From Thiobacillus sp. (GTDB taxonomy: Bacteria > Pseudomonadota > Gammaproteobacteria > Burkholderiales > Thiobacillaceae), in assembly GCA_011391285.1 (NCBI GenBank), contig JAABQU010000283.1, positions 1 to 7,507 on the forward strand: 7,507 nucleotides of DNA, read 5' to 3'. Position 1 is the first letter of the stretch. Every line of letters begins with the position of its first letter. Made by a program: the position numbers and the translations under genes. Shown here piece by piece: positions 1-6,834 of this stretch. The notes under the pieces were generated by a model. The model had not been told where the DNA came from. It did no database searches and worked only from the letters and a program-made list of their open reading frames with translations.

Positions 1-662
1 ATCGAGCCCCAGATCTTCTCGTCCGACCCGCGCTCCGCAATCAGCGCCTCCACCGTTTCCACCAGGAAATCGAGCGCACCCTGGCGGCGGTCTTCCTCGG
101 TCCTGGGTGCGGCGCCCTTGGCGGAACTGGCAGCCGGCTTCGCGGCCGGCGTCTTCTTCTCGGTGCGTTTCTTCTTGGCTTCCTGGGCGCGCACCAGGTC
201 GTCGTAGAAAATGAACTCGTCGCAGTTGGCGCTGAGCAGGTCCGAGGTCGAGTCCTTCACCCCGATGCCGATCACGTACTTGTTGTTCTCGCGCAGCTTC
301 GACACCAGCGGGGAAAAGTCCGAATCGCCGCTGATGATGACGAAGGTGTCGACGTGCGACTTGGTGTAGCAGAGGTCGAGCGCGTCGACGACCATGCGGA
401 TGTCGGCCGAATTCTTGCCGGACTGGCGCACATGGGGAATCTCGATCAGCTCGAACGCCGCCTCGTGCATGGTCGCCTTGAACTCCTTGTAGCGGTCCCA
501 GTCGCAATAGGCTTTCTTCACCACGATGCTGCCCTTGAGCAGCAGGCGTTCCAGCACCTTCTTGATGTCGAACTGTGCATACTTGGCGTCACGCACGCCG
601 AGCGCGATGTTCTCGAAATCGCAGAACAGCGCCATGTTGGTGATTTCAGGTTGTCCTGCCAT
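1..662 (-). CDS. NYN-domain (PIN-like) putative RNase with C-terminal OST-HTH region, 3' end missing
   Basis: Reading leftwards from ATG at 660-662, an uninterrupted frame of 220 codons reaches the window edge, so the C-terminus is missing. It begins MAGQPEITNMALFCDFEN. The NYN/PIN-like acidic residues are visible: D15 in CDFEN, D87 in GKNSADIRM, and D113 and D115 in SGDSDFSPL. Together these form the expected metal-binding site of a LabA/DUF88-type nuclease fold (about residues 8-155). A Lys/Ala/Pro-rich linker follows (about 162-188, starting EAKKKRTEKK). The last visible segment (about 189-220, ending DEKIWGS) resembles the start of an OST-HTH/LOTUS RNA-binding domain. AGAGG at 669-673 on this strand lies 6 nt before the ATG and supports the start. 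Family knowledge suggests metal-dependent RNA cleavage in the cytoplasm. The substrate is unknown, and the regulatory role of cyanobacterial LabA should not be transferred. It follows a small membrane-protein gene on the same strand and may be co-transcribed with it. Confidence 0.88.
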   Translation of the reverse strand, partial: MAGQPEITNMALFCDFENIALGVRDAKYAQFDIKKVLERLLLKGSIVVKKAYCDWDRYKEFKATMHEAAFELIEIPHVRQSGKNSADIRMVVDALDLCYTKSHVDTFVIISGDSDFSPLVSKLRENNKYVIGIGVKDSTSDLLSANCDEFIFYDDLVRAQEAKKKRTEKKTPAAKPAASSAKGAAPRTEEDRRQGALDFLVETVEALIAERGSDEKIWGS

Positions 663-746
663 GGGTGACCTCTATCAATAAATGCCGGGGGTGATTCAAA
701 AGTGATGGACGCACGATGGGCCCGCCTTGATACAAGCCCGGTCGCT

Positions 747-839
747 TCACTTTTTCATCGTCCACCACACGATGAACACGAACAGCCCCAGGGCAATCCC
801 GGCTTCCAGCAACAGCCATTCCAGTCCCTGACTTTCCAT
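747..839 (-). CDS. Small single-pass membrane protein, 30 aa, unknown function
   Basis: ATG at 837-839 opens a 30-codon frame ending in TGA at 747-749. The protein starts MESQGLEWLLLEAG and ends FVFIVWWTMKK. Residues about 8-27 form one hydrophobic helix. The acidic N-terminus and Lys-Lys C-terminus suggest an N-out, C-in orientation by the positive-inside rule. The frame is supported by a strong Shine-Dalgarno, GGAGAGG at 848-854 on this strand, 8 nt before the ATG, and by a TATAAC box further upstream (858-863). Codons are mostly those preferred in the neighbouring genes (CTG, GCC, GTG, TTC, ATC). It lies 84 bp upstream of the NYN gene on the same strand, with no clear terminator between them, so the two may share a transcript. 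I do not recognise a named family. It is too short for coding statistics to decide, so conservation is the key test. Confidence 0.62.
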   Translation of the reverse strand: MESQGLEWLLLEAGIALGLFVFIVWWTMKK

Positions 840-865
840 TGATGCAGCCTCTCCATTGTTATACT
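839..865 (+). promoter_or_regulatory. Possible mltA promoter, overlapping the divergent -10 box
   Basis: On the plus strand TATACT (860-865) matches the -10 consensus at 5 of 6 positions. TTGATG (839-844) is a partial -35, but the spacer is only 15 bp. The box shares bases with the minus-strand TATAAC (858-863), so the two divergent transcripts might compete for one RNA polymerase site. The mltA start lies about 35 bp downstream. Confidence 0.3.
858..863 (-). promoter_or_regulatory. Possible -10 box (TATAAC) for the small protein / NYN genes
   Basis: Read on the minus strand, TATAAC lies 3 nt upstream of the GGAGAGG ribosome binding site of the 30-aa gene and matches the sigma-70 -10 consensus at 5 of 6 positions. 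With a 17-bp spacer the -35 would be TCAAGT (881-886), a poor match. The start-site distance is short: transcription would begin around 850-852, inside or next to the ribosome binding site. This weakens the call. Confidence 0.28.
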
Positions 866-899
866 CGACGGGTGTTGTCGACTTGAGCCATCTTCTCCC

Positions 900-2150
900 G
901 TGATGCTGTTACGCGCAAGCCCGTGGCTGTTCGCCCTGTTGTTGTCTGCCTGTGCGGTGACGCCGCCCGCGGAACCCCCTCAGGCGCCCCCCGCGCCATC
1001 CCCCATACCGACGCCCGCGCCCCAGCCTGCGCCCGAGCCGGTTTCGCCCCCGGCGCTGATCCCGACCCCGGTCCTGCCCTACCCCACGCTGAAGCCGGTG
1101 GACTGGGCCGCCGTGTCGTACTGGCGGGACGACACGGTCAGTGAAACCTGGGGCGCCTTTCTGCTCAGCTGCTCCACGCTGGTCAAGCGCACGGCCTGGC
1201 AGGGCGTCTGTTCCGAAGCGGCCAGGATGACTTCGCCTGACGAAGCGGCGGTGCGCGCCTTCTTTGAGACGCGTTTCCAGCCCTACCAGGCCACGCAGGA
1301 GGACGGAAAGACCGAGGGCATGGTGACGGGCTACTACGAGCCCCTGCTGAAAGGCGACCGCGTGCGTACCGAGCGGGCGCGCTACCCGCTCTACGCCGCG
1401 CCGGACGACTTGATCACCGTGGATCTGGCGAGCATCTATCCGGAACTGAAAAGCCTGCGTCTGCGCGGGCGGCTGGTCGGCAACAAGGTCGTGCCCTATT
1501 CCACCCGCAAGGAGATCGAGGCGGCCGCCAACGGCAAGGGAAACGGCTTCAAGGGCAAGCCGATCGCCTGGGTCGAAAATCCGGTCGAACTTTTCTTCCT
1601 GCAGGTGCAGGGCTCGGGACGCATCGAGCTGCCTGACGGCTCGCATATGCGCGTCGGCTACGCGGACCAGAACGGTTATCCCTATCAGTCGATCGGCAAG
1701 CTGCTGGTCGAGCGTGGCGAGTTGAAGCTGGAACAGGCGTCGATGCAGGGCATCAAGAACTGGGGCGCGAAAAACCCAGACAAGCTGCCCGGCCTGCTCG
1801 CCAGCAATCCCAGCTTCGTGTTCTTCCGCGAACTGCCCAATGGTTTGTCGGGCCCGCTCGGTTCGCTCGGCGTACCGCTCACCGGCGGCCGATCGATCGC
1901 CGTCGACCCCCGCTTCATCCCGCTCGGTGCGCCGGTCTTCCTCGCCACCACCCAGCCCAATTCGCCGAAGCCGCTGAACCGGCTGGTGATGGCGCAGGAC
2001 ACCGGCAGCGCCATCCGCGGCGGCGTGCGCGCCGACTTTTTCTGGGGCTTCGGCGACGCCGCAGGCGAACTCGCCGGCCGCATGAAGCAGCGCGGCCGCA
2101 TGTGGGTGCTGCTGCCCAAGGACTACCCCCTCAGCACCGTCCGCCGCTGA
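900..2150 (+). CDS. mltA: Membrane-bound lytic murein transglycosylase A (lipoprotein)
   Basis: MltA cleaves the beta-1,4 bond between MurNAc and GlcNAc in peptidoglycan and leaves 1,6-anhydroMurNAc ends, acting from the inner face of the outer membrane. The 416-aa product has a lipoprotein signal with lipobox LSAC (lipidated Cys18). Ala follows the Cys, so no Asp inner-membrane retention signal is present. A Pro/Ala-rich tether spans about 21-60. The MltA domain shows TGYYEP (143-148) and FFLQVQGSG (232-240). The C-terminal 3D domain carries AQDTG, RADFF and FGDAAG, giving D367, D379 and D386; D367 aligns with the catalytic Asp of the family. Translation could start at GTG 900 or the adjacent ATG 903. 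No good Shine-Dalgarno precedes either, and the ATG is slightly preferred on codon grounds. Length is a little above the E. coli protein because of the Pro-rich tether. A terminator overlaps the stop codon, so it is probably monocistronic. Confidence 0.95.
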   Translation: MMLLRASPWLFALLLSACAVTPPAEPPQAPPAPSPIPTPAPQPAPEPVSPPALIPTPVLPYPTLKPVDWAAVSYWRDDTVSETWGAFLLSCSTLVKRTAWQGVCSEAARMTSPDEAAVRAFFETRFQPYQATQEDGKTEGMVTGYYEPLLKGDRVRTERARYPLYAAPDDLITVDLASIYPELKSLRLRGRLVGNKVVPYSTRKEIEAAANGKGNGFKGKPIAWVENPVELFFLQVQGSGRIELPDGSHMRVGYADQNGYPYQSIGKLLVERGELKLEQASMQGIKNWGAKNPDKLPGLLASNPSFVFFRELPNGLSGPLGSLGVPLTGGRSIAVDPRFIPLGAPVFLATTQPNSPKPLNRLVMAQDTGSAIRGGVRADFFWGFGDAAGELAGRMKQRGRMWVLLPKDYPLSTVRR

Positions 2151-2169
2151 GGCGGACGGAACGGTTTTT
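2137..2169 (+). terminator. Rho-independent terminator of mltA with the stop codon in its loop
   Basis: A perfect 9-bp GC-rich stem (CCGTCCGCC 2137-2145 pairing with GGCGGACGG 2151-2159) closes a 5-nt loop GCTGA, which contains the mltA stop TGA (2148-2150). Five T residues follow at 2165-2169. The T-run starts 5 nt after the stem, further than in an ideal intrinsic terminator, so some read-through is possible. The structure separates mltA from the copper operon promoter 20 bp downstream. Confidence 0.7.
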
Positions 2170-2189
2170 CCTGCAACTTGTCAGCCCCC

Positions 2190-2220
2190 TTGACTCTCCC
2201 ATAATGGGAAGGTCTACGGT
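2190..2220 (+). promoter_or_regulatory. CueR-type copper-responsive promoter/operator of copA
   Basis: TTGACT (-35, 2190-2195) and TACGGT (-10, 2215-2220) are separated by exactly 19 bp, the over-long spacer typical of MerR-family promoters. Within it lies an interrupted dyad: GACTCTCCC (2192-2200), ATAAT, GGGAAGGTC (2206-2214). The arms match at 7 of 9 positions. The layout aligns base for base with the known E. coli copA promoter, where the -35, the GGAAGGT arm and the -10 are placed the same way. CueR bound here should untwist the DNA on Cu(I) binding and activate copA-cueR. Transcription would start near 2227, giving a leader of about 25 nt. Confidence 0.88.
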
Positions 2221-2240
2221 GCCTCCCTCTGCATCGATAA

Positions 2241-2245
2241 AGGAG
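2241..2245 (+). promoter_or_regulatory. Ribosome binding site that fixes the copA start
   Basis: AGGAG lies 6 nt before ATG 2252. The frame stays open upstream to an ATG at 2102 inside mltA, but that extension would run through the terminator and the CueR operator. This site therefore decides for the shorter 791-aa protein. Confidence 0.85.
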
Positions 2246-2251
2246 TCCGAC

Positions 2252-4627
2252 ATGGCCGCCCCACTTTCTGTAGGCATCCAGGGCATGACCTGCGCGAGCT
2301 GCTCGGCGCGGGTCGAGAAAGTGCTGAAGCAGGTGCCGGGCGTGACTGACGCCACGGTGAACCTGGCGACCGAGACCGCAACCGTATCGGGCGAAGTCGA
2401 CGCGGCCGCGGTCCAGCGCGCCATCGAGAAGGCCGGCTTCAGCGTGCCCACCGAATCCCTTTCCCTGAGCATCACCGGCATGACCTGCGCGAGCTGTTCG
2501 TCGCGGGTGGAAAAAGCGCTCGCCAAGGTGCCCGGCGTGCTCGAGGCCAGCGTGAACCTCGCCACCGAGCAGGCCACCGTCAAGCTGACCCAGGGCACCT
2601 CGGCCGCCGCACTGATCGCCGCCGTGGAGCGCGCGGGCTACGGCGCGCAGCTGCCCCTGCCGTCAGGCGAAGCGCCTGCCGCGCCGGTGCGCATGCTGCC
2701 CGACTGGTGGCCGGTGGCGCTGGCGATGGGGCTGTCGCTGCCGCTGATCGTGCCCATGCTCGGCAGCCTCTTCGGGGCGCACTGGATGCTGCCGGGCTGG
2801 CTGCAATGGCTGCTGGCGACACCGGTGCAGTTCTGGCTGGGCGCACGCTTCTATCGCGCCGGCTGGAAGGCCTTGCGCGCAGGCAGCGGCAACATGGACC
2901 TGCTGGTGGCGGTGGGCACCAGCGCGGCGTATGGCTTGAGCGTGTACCTGCTGCTGACCCGCGCCGACGCCATGCACCTGTATTTCGAAGCGTCGGCGGT
3001 GGTGATCAGCCTGGTGCTGCTCGGCAAGTGGCTGGAAGCGCGCGCCAAGCGCCAGACCACGGAAGCGATCCGCGCCCTGCAGGCGCTGCGCCCGCTCACC
3101 GCCCGCGTGCGCCTCGACGGCGTCGACCGCGACCTCCCGATCGATGCGATCCGCGTCGGCGACCGGGTGGTGATCCGCCCCGGCGAGCGCGTGCCGGTGG
3201 ATGGCGTGATCGAGGAAGGCGCAAGCCAGATCGACGAATCCCTGCTCACTGGCGAGTCGCTGCCGGTCGACAAACAGCCGGGCGACACGGTGACCGGCGG
3301 CGCCATCAACGCGCACGGCGTGCTGGTCGCGCGCACCACGGCGGTGGGTGCCGAATCCACGCTGGCGCGCATCATCCGCCTGGTGGAAAACGCACAGGCC
3401 GCCAAGGCGCCGATTCAAAGACTGGTGGACAAGGTGAGCGCGGTGTTCGTGCCGGTGGTGATGGTGATTGCGCTGGTGACTTTCGTTGCCTGGTGGATGC
3501 TGGGCGGCGACGCCGAGATCGCCATCCTCAACGCGGTGGCGGTGCTGGTGATCGCCTGCCCGTGCGCGCTCGGGCTCGCCACGCCGACCGCGATCATGGC
3601 CGGCACCGGCGTCGCCGCGCGCCACGGCATCCTGATCAAGGACGCCGAAGCGCTGGAGCTGGCGCACCGGATCACCACCGTGGTGTTCGACAAGACCGGC
3701 ACGCTCACCGACGGCACGCCGCACGTGGCCGCCTGCGTGGCGGCGGACGGCACCGACCGCAATGAAGTCCTGGCGATCGCGGCCGGCCTGCAGGCAGGCA
3801 GCGAGCACCCGCTGGCGCGCGCGGTGCTGGCCGAAGCGGTGACGGCTTCCGTCACGCCTTTGGTCGCGCAGGGGCAGCAGGCGCTGCCGGGGCGCGGCAT
3901 TTCCGGCGAGGCGGCAGGCGAAACCTGGTGGCTGGGCAACCGCCGACTGATGGCGGAGAACGGCGTCGACACCGCCGCGCTCGACGCCGTCGCAGCGGAA
4001 CAGGAAGCCGCGGGCCGCAGCGTGTCGTGGCTGGCGCGGGCGAGTGATCGTCGCGCGCTCGGCGTGCTGGCGTTCGGCGACGCGGTCAAGGACACTGCCG
4101 CTGCCGGGGTGGCAAACCTCAAGGCGCGCGGTATCGCCACCGTCATGCTCACCGGCGACAACCGCGGCGCGGCGCAGGCGGCGGCCACGGCGCTCGGCAT
4201 CGATCAGGTGCTGGCCGAGGTGCTGCCAGCGGACAAGGAAGCCCAGGTGAGCCAACTGAAAACCGCCGGCAGGACGGTGGCGATGGTCGGCGACGGCATC
4301 AACGACGCGCCAGCGCTGGCGGCGGCCGACGTCGGCATCGCCATGAGCAGCGGCAGCGACGTCGCCATGCACACCGCCGGCATCACGCTGATGCGCGGCG
4401 ACCCGGCGCTGGTGGCCGATGCCATCGACATTTCCAAACGCACCTACGCCAAGATCCGGCAGAACCTGTTCTGGGCCTTCATCTACAACGTGGTGGGGAT
4501 TCCGCTCGCCGCCTTCGGCTTCCTGAGCCCGGTGATCGCCGGCGCGGCGATGGCGTTCTCCAGCGTCAGCGTGGTGACGAACGCGCTCACGCTCAAACGC
4601 TGGAAACCGGAAGGAGGCAAACGATGA
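2252..4627 (+). CDS. copA: Cu(I)-exporting P1B-type ATPase CopA
   Basis: CopA uses ATP to move Cu(I) (and probably Ag(I)) from cytoplasm to periplasm across the inner membrane. The 791-aa product shows the complete family layout. Two tandem heavy-metal-binding domains carry GMTCASC at 11-17 and 76-82. Eight membrane helices are expected. The actuator motif TGES lies at 333-336, and the intramembrane metal site CPC at 436-438 with YN (745-746) and MAFSS (767-771) in the last two helices, the residues that specify Cu(I) (P1B-1). The phosphorylation motif DKTGT (Asp480), the nucleotide-binding SEHP (517-520), TGDN (634-637) and GDGINDAP (680-687) are also present. No key residue is missing. Length is close to that of two-domain bacterial CopA proteins such as the E. 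coli one. It has its own CueR-type promoter, and its stop codon overlaps the cueR start. Confidence 0.97.
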   Translation: MAAPLSVGIQGMTCASCSARVEKVLKQVPGVTDATVNLATETATVSGEVDAAAVQRAIEKAGFSVPTESLSLSITGMTCASCSSRVEKALAKVPGVLEASVNLATEQATVKLTQGTSAAALIAAVERAGYGAQLPLPSGEAPAAPVRMLPDWWPVALAMGLSLPLIVPMLGSLFGAHWMLPGWLQWLLATPVQFWLGARFYRAGWKALRAGSGNMDLLVAVGTSAAYGLSVYLLLTRADAMHLYFEASAVVISLVLLGKWLEARAKRQTTEAIRALQALRPLTARVRLDGVDRDLPIDAIRVGDRVVIRPGERVPVDGVIEEGASQIDESLLTGESLPVDKQPGDTVTGGAINAHGVLVARTTAVGAESTLARIIRLVENAQAAKAPIQRLVDKVSAVFVPVVMVIALVTFVAWWMLGGDAEIAILNAVAVLVIACPCALGLATPTAIMAGTGVAARHGILIKDAEALELAHRITTVVFDKTGTLTDGTPHVAACVAADGTDRNEVLAIAAGLQAGSEHPLARAVLAEAVTASVTPLVAQGQQALPGRGISGEAAGETWWLGNRRLMAENGVDTAALDAVAAEQEAAGRSVSWLARASDRRALGVLAFGDAVKDTAAAGVANLKARGIATVMLTGDNRGAAQAAATALGIDQVLAEVLPADKEAQVSQLKTAGRTVAMVGDGINDAPALAAADVGIAMSSGSDVAMHTAGITLMRGDPALVADAIDISKRTYAKIRQNLFWAFIYNVVGIPLAAFGFLSPVIAGAAMAFSSVSVVTNALTLKRWKPEGGKR
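4611..4617 (+). promoter_or_regulatory. Ribosome binding site of cueR inside the copA 3' end
   Basis: AAGGAGG, a near-perfect Shine-Dalgarno, lies within the last codons of copA and 6 nt before the cueR ATG. It allows independent or coupled translation of the regulator from the copA message. Confidence 0.85.
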
Positions 4628-5034
4628 ATATCGGTGAAGTGGCGCAGGCCAGCAGCGTGACGGCCAAGATGATCCGCCATTACGAAAGCATCGGCCTGAT
4701 TCGCGAAAGCAGCCGCACGCTGGCGGGCTACCGTCAGTACCACGAACGCGACGTCCACCTGCTGCGCTTCATCCGCCGCGCGCGCGATCTCGGGTTTTCG
4801 CTCGACCAGATCCGGCAACTGCTGTCGCTGTGGGACGACCCCGAACGCGCCAGCGCCGACGTCAAGCGACTGGCCGCAGCGCACATCGCCGACCTCGATG
4901 CCCGCATCGCCGCGTTGACCGAAATGCGCAGCACCCTGGTCACGCTCGCGCACGCCTGCCACGGCGACCACCGCCCCGACTGCCCCATCCTGCAGGGTTT
5001 GGCCGCCCCGCCCACGGCCGCACCCCGAAACTGA
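4624..5034 (+). CDS. cueR: Copper-responsive MerR-family activator CueR
   Basis: CueR senses cytoplasmic Cu(I), Ag(I) or Au(I) and activates copper-export promoters by DNA distortion. The 136-aa product has a MerR winged-helix N-terminus (MNIGEVAQ..., with RHYESIGLI at 18-26 and GYRQY at 35-39). A dimerisation helix follows, then a metal loop with Cys112 and Cys120 in [10 protein letters not shown]. These are the same residue numbers and spacing as in E. coli CueR. Ser77 in ASADVKR is also kept; in the divalent-ion sensors MerR and ZntR this position is Cys, which supports +1 metal specificity. The tail lacks the CCHH ending of the E. coli protein. Its ATG overlaps the copA TGA (ATGA), so it is expected to be translated from the copper-induced copA transcript. 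This gives positive autoregulation. No separate promoter was identified. Confidence 0.95.
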   Translation: MNIGEVAQASSVTAKMIRHYESIGLIRESSRTLAGYRQYHERDVHLLRFIRRARDLGFSLDQIRQLLSLWDDPERASADVKRLAAAHIADLDARIAALTEMRSTLVTLAHACHGDHRPDCPILQGLAAPPTAAPRN

Positions 5035-5035
5035 T

Positions 5036-5785
5036 TTAGCGCCGACCTTCCCAGTCATACACCACCTCGATCAGCACCTGCGCGCGCACCGGGCGGCCGT
5101 TCCTTTGCGCCGGGGCAAAGCGCGCATCGCGAAACGCCCGGATCGCCGACTCGTTGAAAACGTCGGGCGGGTCGGCCTGGACGATTTCGAGATCGCTGAC
5201 GCGGCCATCGGCTTCCAGCTTCAGCTGCAAACGCACCGTGCCCGACAGCCGCTGGCGGTCGGCCTCCACCGGATAGTCCGGCACGATTTCGCGCAGCGCG
5301 CGCGGCTGCACATCGAGTTCGCGCGCGCCATAGAAATTGAGGTCGACTGAACTGGTGATCGTCGCCACCGCCGGTTCCGCCACGGCCGGCGGTGCGGCCG
5401 CAGGCTGCGGGGCAGGCGCCGGATCCGGTTCGACAGGCGGTGGCATCGTGACAGGGGGCGTCGGCGGAGCAGGCGGAGGTTCTGGCGGCTCGGCCACCGG
5501 CAGCGCTTGCGCCGTCTCGCTCGGCGCAAGCAGCGGCGCCACTTTCGGGGCTTCTTCCGGTGTTTCCACTTCGGGCGCAGGCGGCGGCGTTACTTCGGCG
5601 GTTGGCCCGGCGTGCGTCGACACCAGCCGTGCCTCGATCACGGATTCAATCGTGTTCGTTGTCGCCGGGGGCACCACCTGAACCAGCGCGATCACGGCCA
5701 CATGCAGACCGAGCGAAATCCACGCCGCCGCCAGGGTTCGTTGCAGTCGCGGCTGAATCGCCGGCTCGTCGAGGGAAACGCTCAC
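5036..5785 (-). CDS. TonB-family energy transducer
   Basis: A 249-aa protein with the TonB architecture. It has a short cytoplasmic N-terminus, one membrane helix (about 18-38) holding the SxxxH motif (Ser24, His28) used by TonB and TolA to contact ExbB/ExbD or TolQ/TolR, and a long Pro/Ala/Glu-rich periplasmic spacer (about 58-145). The C-terminal TonB domain spans about 163-247 (VPDYPVEA, LEADGRVSDLEI, AIRAFRDARFAPAQRNGRPV). It should pass proton-motive energy to outer-membrane TonB-dependent receptors. The start is GTG at 5783-5785, with GAGGGG 11 nt upstream. An in-frame TGA just upstream rules out a longer form, and the nearest upstream ATG (5811-5813) is out of frame. No exbB/exbD or receptor gene lies in the window, so the partner is unknown. 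It converges on cueR with a single base between the stop codons. The C-terminal sequence fits TonB better than TolA. Confidence 0.87.
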   Translation of the reverse strand: MSVSLDEPAIQPRLQRTLAAAWISLGLHVAVIALVQVVPPATTNTIESVIEARLVSTHAGPTAEVTPPPAPEVETPEEAPKVAPLLAPSETAQALPVAEPPEPPPAPPTPPVTMPPPVEPDPAPAPQPAAAPPAVAEPAVATITSSVDLNFYGARELDVQPRALREIVPDYPVEADRQRLSGTVRLQLKLEADGRVSDLEIVQADPPDVFNESAIRAFRDARFAPAQRNGRPVRAQVLIEVVYDWEGRR

Positions 5786-5915
5786 GGGAACGGGCGCCCC
5801 TCGGGGGATTCATGCAGTGTGGGATAGTCAAACCCGGTGGGGCATGGGTGCCCTTCAGAATGGGAAAGCCACGACGGGTACTTTTTGACTGCGCAGGAAA
5901 CCGGGCGCGCGGGCC

Positions 5916-5921
5916 TAGAAT
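5916..5921 (+). promoter_or_regulatory. Possible -10 box of the hydrolase-like gene
   Basis: TAGAAT matches the -10 consensus at 5 of 6 positions and lies 30 bp before the ATG. No good -35 sits at 16-18 bp. A TTGACT at 5885-5890 is 25 bp away, too far for a normal sigma-70 promoter. Confidence 0.3.
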
Positions 5922-5940
5922 ACGCGCCAGAAAAAACACC

Positions 5941-5944
5941 GGAG
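5941..5944 (+). promoter_or_regulatory. Ribosome binding site that fixes the hydrolase start
   Basis: GGAG lies 6 nt before ATG 5951. The frame is open further upstream to 5837, but the product from 5951 begins exactly with a secretion signal. The shorter form is therefore chosen. Confidence 0.75.
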
Positions 5945-5950
5945 AATTCC

Positions 5951-6745
5951 ATGAAAAGACTCGTCATTGCGGGCGCCATCTTAGCATCGGCGCTGGGCAC
6001 CTCAGCCTTCGCCAATACGGTCGAACTGAGCAAAACCACCATCAAGGCTGCCGACGGGTCCGAGGTTCCGATCGAAGTCGCCAAGCCCGCGGGCAAGGGC
6101 CCCTTCCCGCCGGTGTTGTTCATCCACGCCAAGCGCGGCTACGAAGGCGACGAGCGCGCCCATGTACGTGAACTTGCTGCGCAGGGCTTTCTCGTCGTCG
6201 CCCCGGACTGGCAGAGCGGCCGTTTCATCGAGCGATGGCCCGCCGCGCACAATCCCGAAACCGAACTGGACGTGGAAGCCGGGCTGGATTACCTGAAGTC
6301 GCTGCCGAACGTCTGCAAGGGCAAGGTCGGCATCGTCGGCCTGTCGCGCGGCCCCTACTACGCCATCCGCCTGGCGGCCAAGCGCGGCGGCGACATCGCC
6401 GCCATCGTCAGCTACTACGGCCACATGCAGAACCCCAACGCACCCGAGCCCGAGCAGCTGTTCAGCGTTGCGCCCGAAATCGCCCAGCTCGACACGCCCA
6501 TCCTGTTCCTGATCGGCGAGGAGGATTTCGAACTGCGCCGCATGAACGGCGGCCGCGCCTTCTATGCACTGTGGGATCGGGGTGTGCCGGTGGAATACCA
6601 GGAATACCCGATGGCGCGTCGCGCGTTCGATTTCCGCCCTGACCAGACGCCGGAAGAGAAAATCGCCACGCGGCATGCACGCGAGCGAGCGAAGGCCTGG
6701 CTGATGAAGTGGCTGAAGTTGACGCCGGACATGCGCTGCAAGTAA
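5951..6745 (+). CDS. Exported dienelactone-hydrolase-family alpha/beta-hydrolase, catalytic His replaced
   Basis: A 264-aa protein starting MKRLVIAGAILASALG, with a Sec signal peptide and a likely cut after AFA (residues 19-21), so it is probably periplasmic. The rest follows the dienelactone hydrolase fold: PPVLFIHAKRG (53-63), AAQGFLVVAPDW (76-87), the nucleophile elbow GLSRG (130-134) with Ser132 rather than the Cys of classical dienelactone hydrolase, and FLIGEEDF (186-193) with Asp192 at the acid position. The motif that normally holds the catalytic His (YP.A.HAF) reads YPMARRAFDF, with Arg224 in the His position. Activity as a standard hydrolase is therefore doubtful, and the substrate is unknown. 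Two cysteines (122 and 263) could form a disulfide after export. It is divergent from the TonB-like gene and about 90 bp upstream of the DUF4124 gene, on the same strand. Confidence 0.85.
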   Translation: MKRLVIAGAILASALGTSAFANTVELSKTTIKAADGSEVPIEVAKPAGKGPFPPVLFIHAKRGYEGDERAHVRELAAQGFLVVAPDWQSGRFIERWPAAHNPETELDVEAGLDYLKSLPNVCKGKVGIVGLSRGPYYAIRLAAKRGGDIAAIVSYYGHMQNPNAPEPEQLFSVAPEIAQLDTPILFLIGEEDFELRRMNGGRAFYALWDRGVPVEYQEYPMARRAFDFRPDQTPEEKIATRHARERAKAWLMKWLKLTPDMRCK

Positions 6746-6825
6746 AAAAGCCTAGACTGAATGGATGTAAAGCGCGCCTCGGGTCAGGCAGCCATGAGCC
6801 GATCAACCCGCGGACCGATCAGATT

Positions 6826-6830
6826 GGAGG
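6826..6830 (+). promoter_or_regulatory. Ribosome binding site of the DUF4124 gene
   Basis: GGAGG lies 4 nt before ATG 6835. It selects this ATG over in-frame starts further upstream that overlap the hydrolase gene, and it places a signal peptide at the N-terminus. Confidence 0.7.
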
Positions 6831-6834
6831 CACG

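Noticed and set aside
354..668. Plus-strand frame opposite the NYN gene
   Set aside because: The minus strand carries a recognisable NYN domain with all acidic residues; the plus frame shows no domain.
909..1646. 245-codon minus-strand frame inside mltA
   Set aside because: Arg/Gly-rich antisense shadow of a well-supported gene, with no domain signal.
2102..2251. N-terminal extension of CopA by 50 residues
   Set aside because: It would pass through the mltA terminator and the CueR operator. The strong AGGAG before ATG 2252 and the position of the first metal-binding domain fit the shorter form.
2663..4372. 569-codon open frame on the minus strand inside copA
   Set aside because: It lies opposite an intact copA with every motif. 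Its product is low-complexity His/Arg/Ala-rich sequence without domains, as expected for the antisense of a GC-rich gene.
5885..5921. TTGACT and TAGAAT as a full promoter of the hydrolase-like gene
   Set aside because: The spacer is 25 bp, beyond sigma-70 tolerance and longer than the 19-20 bp of MerR-type promoters. Only the -10 box is kept, at low confidence.
5837..5950. N-terminal extension of the hydrolase-like protein by 38 residues
   Set aside because: It would bury the signal peptide, while GGAG precedes ATG 5951 at good spacing.
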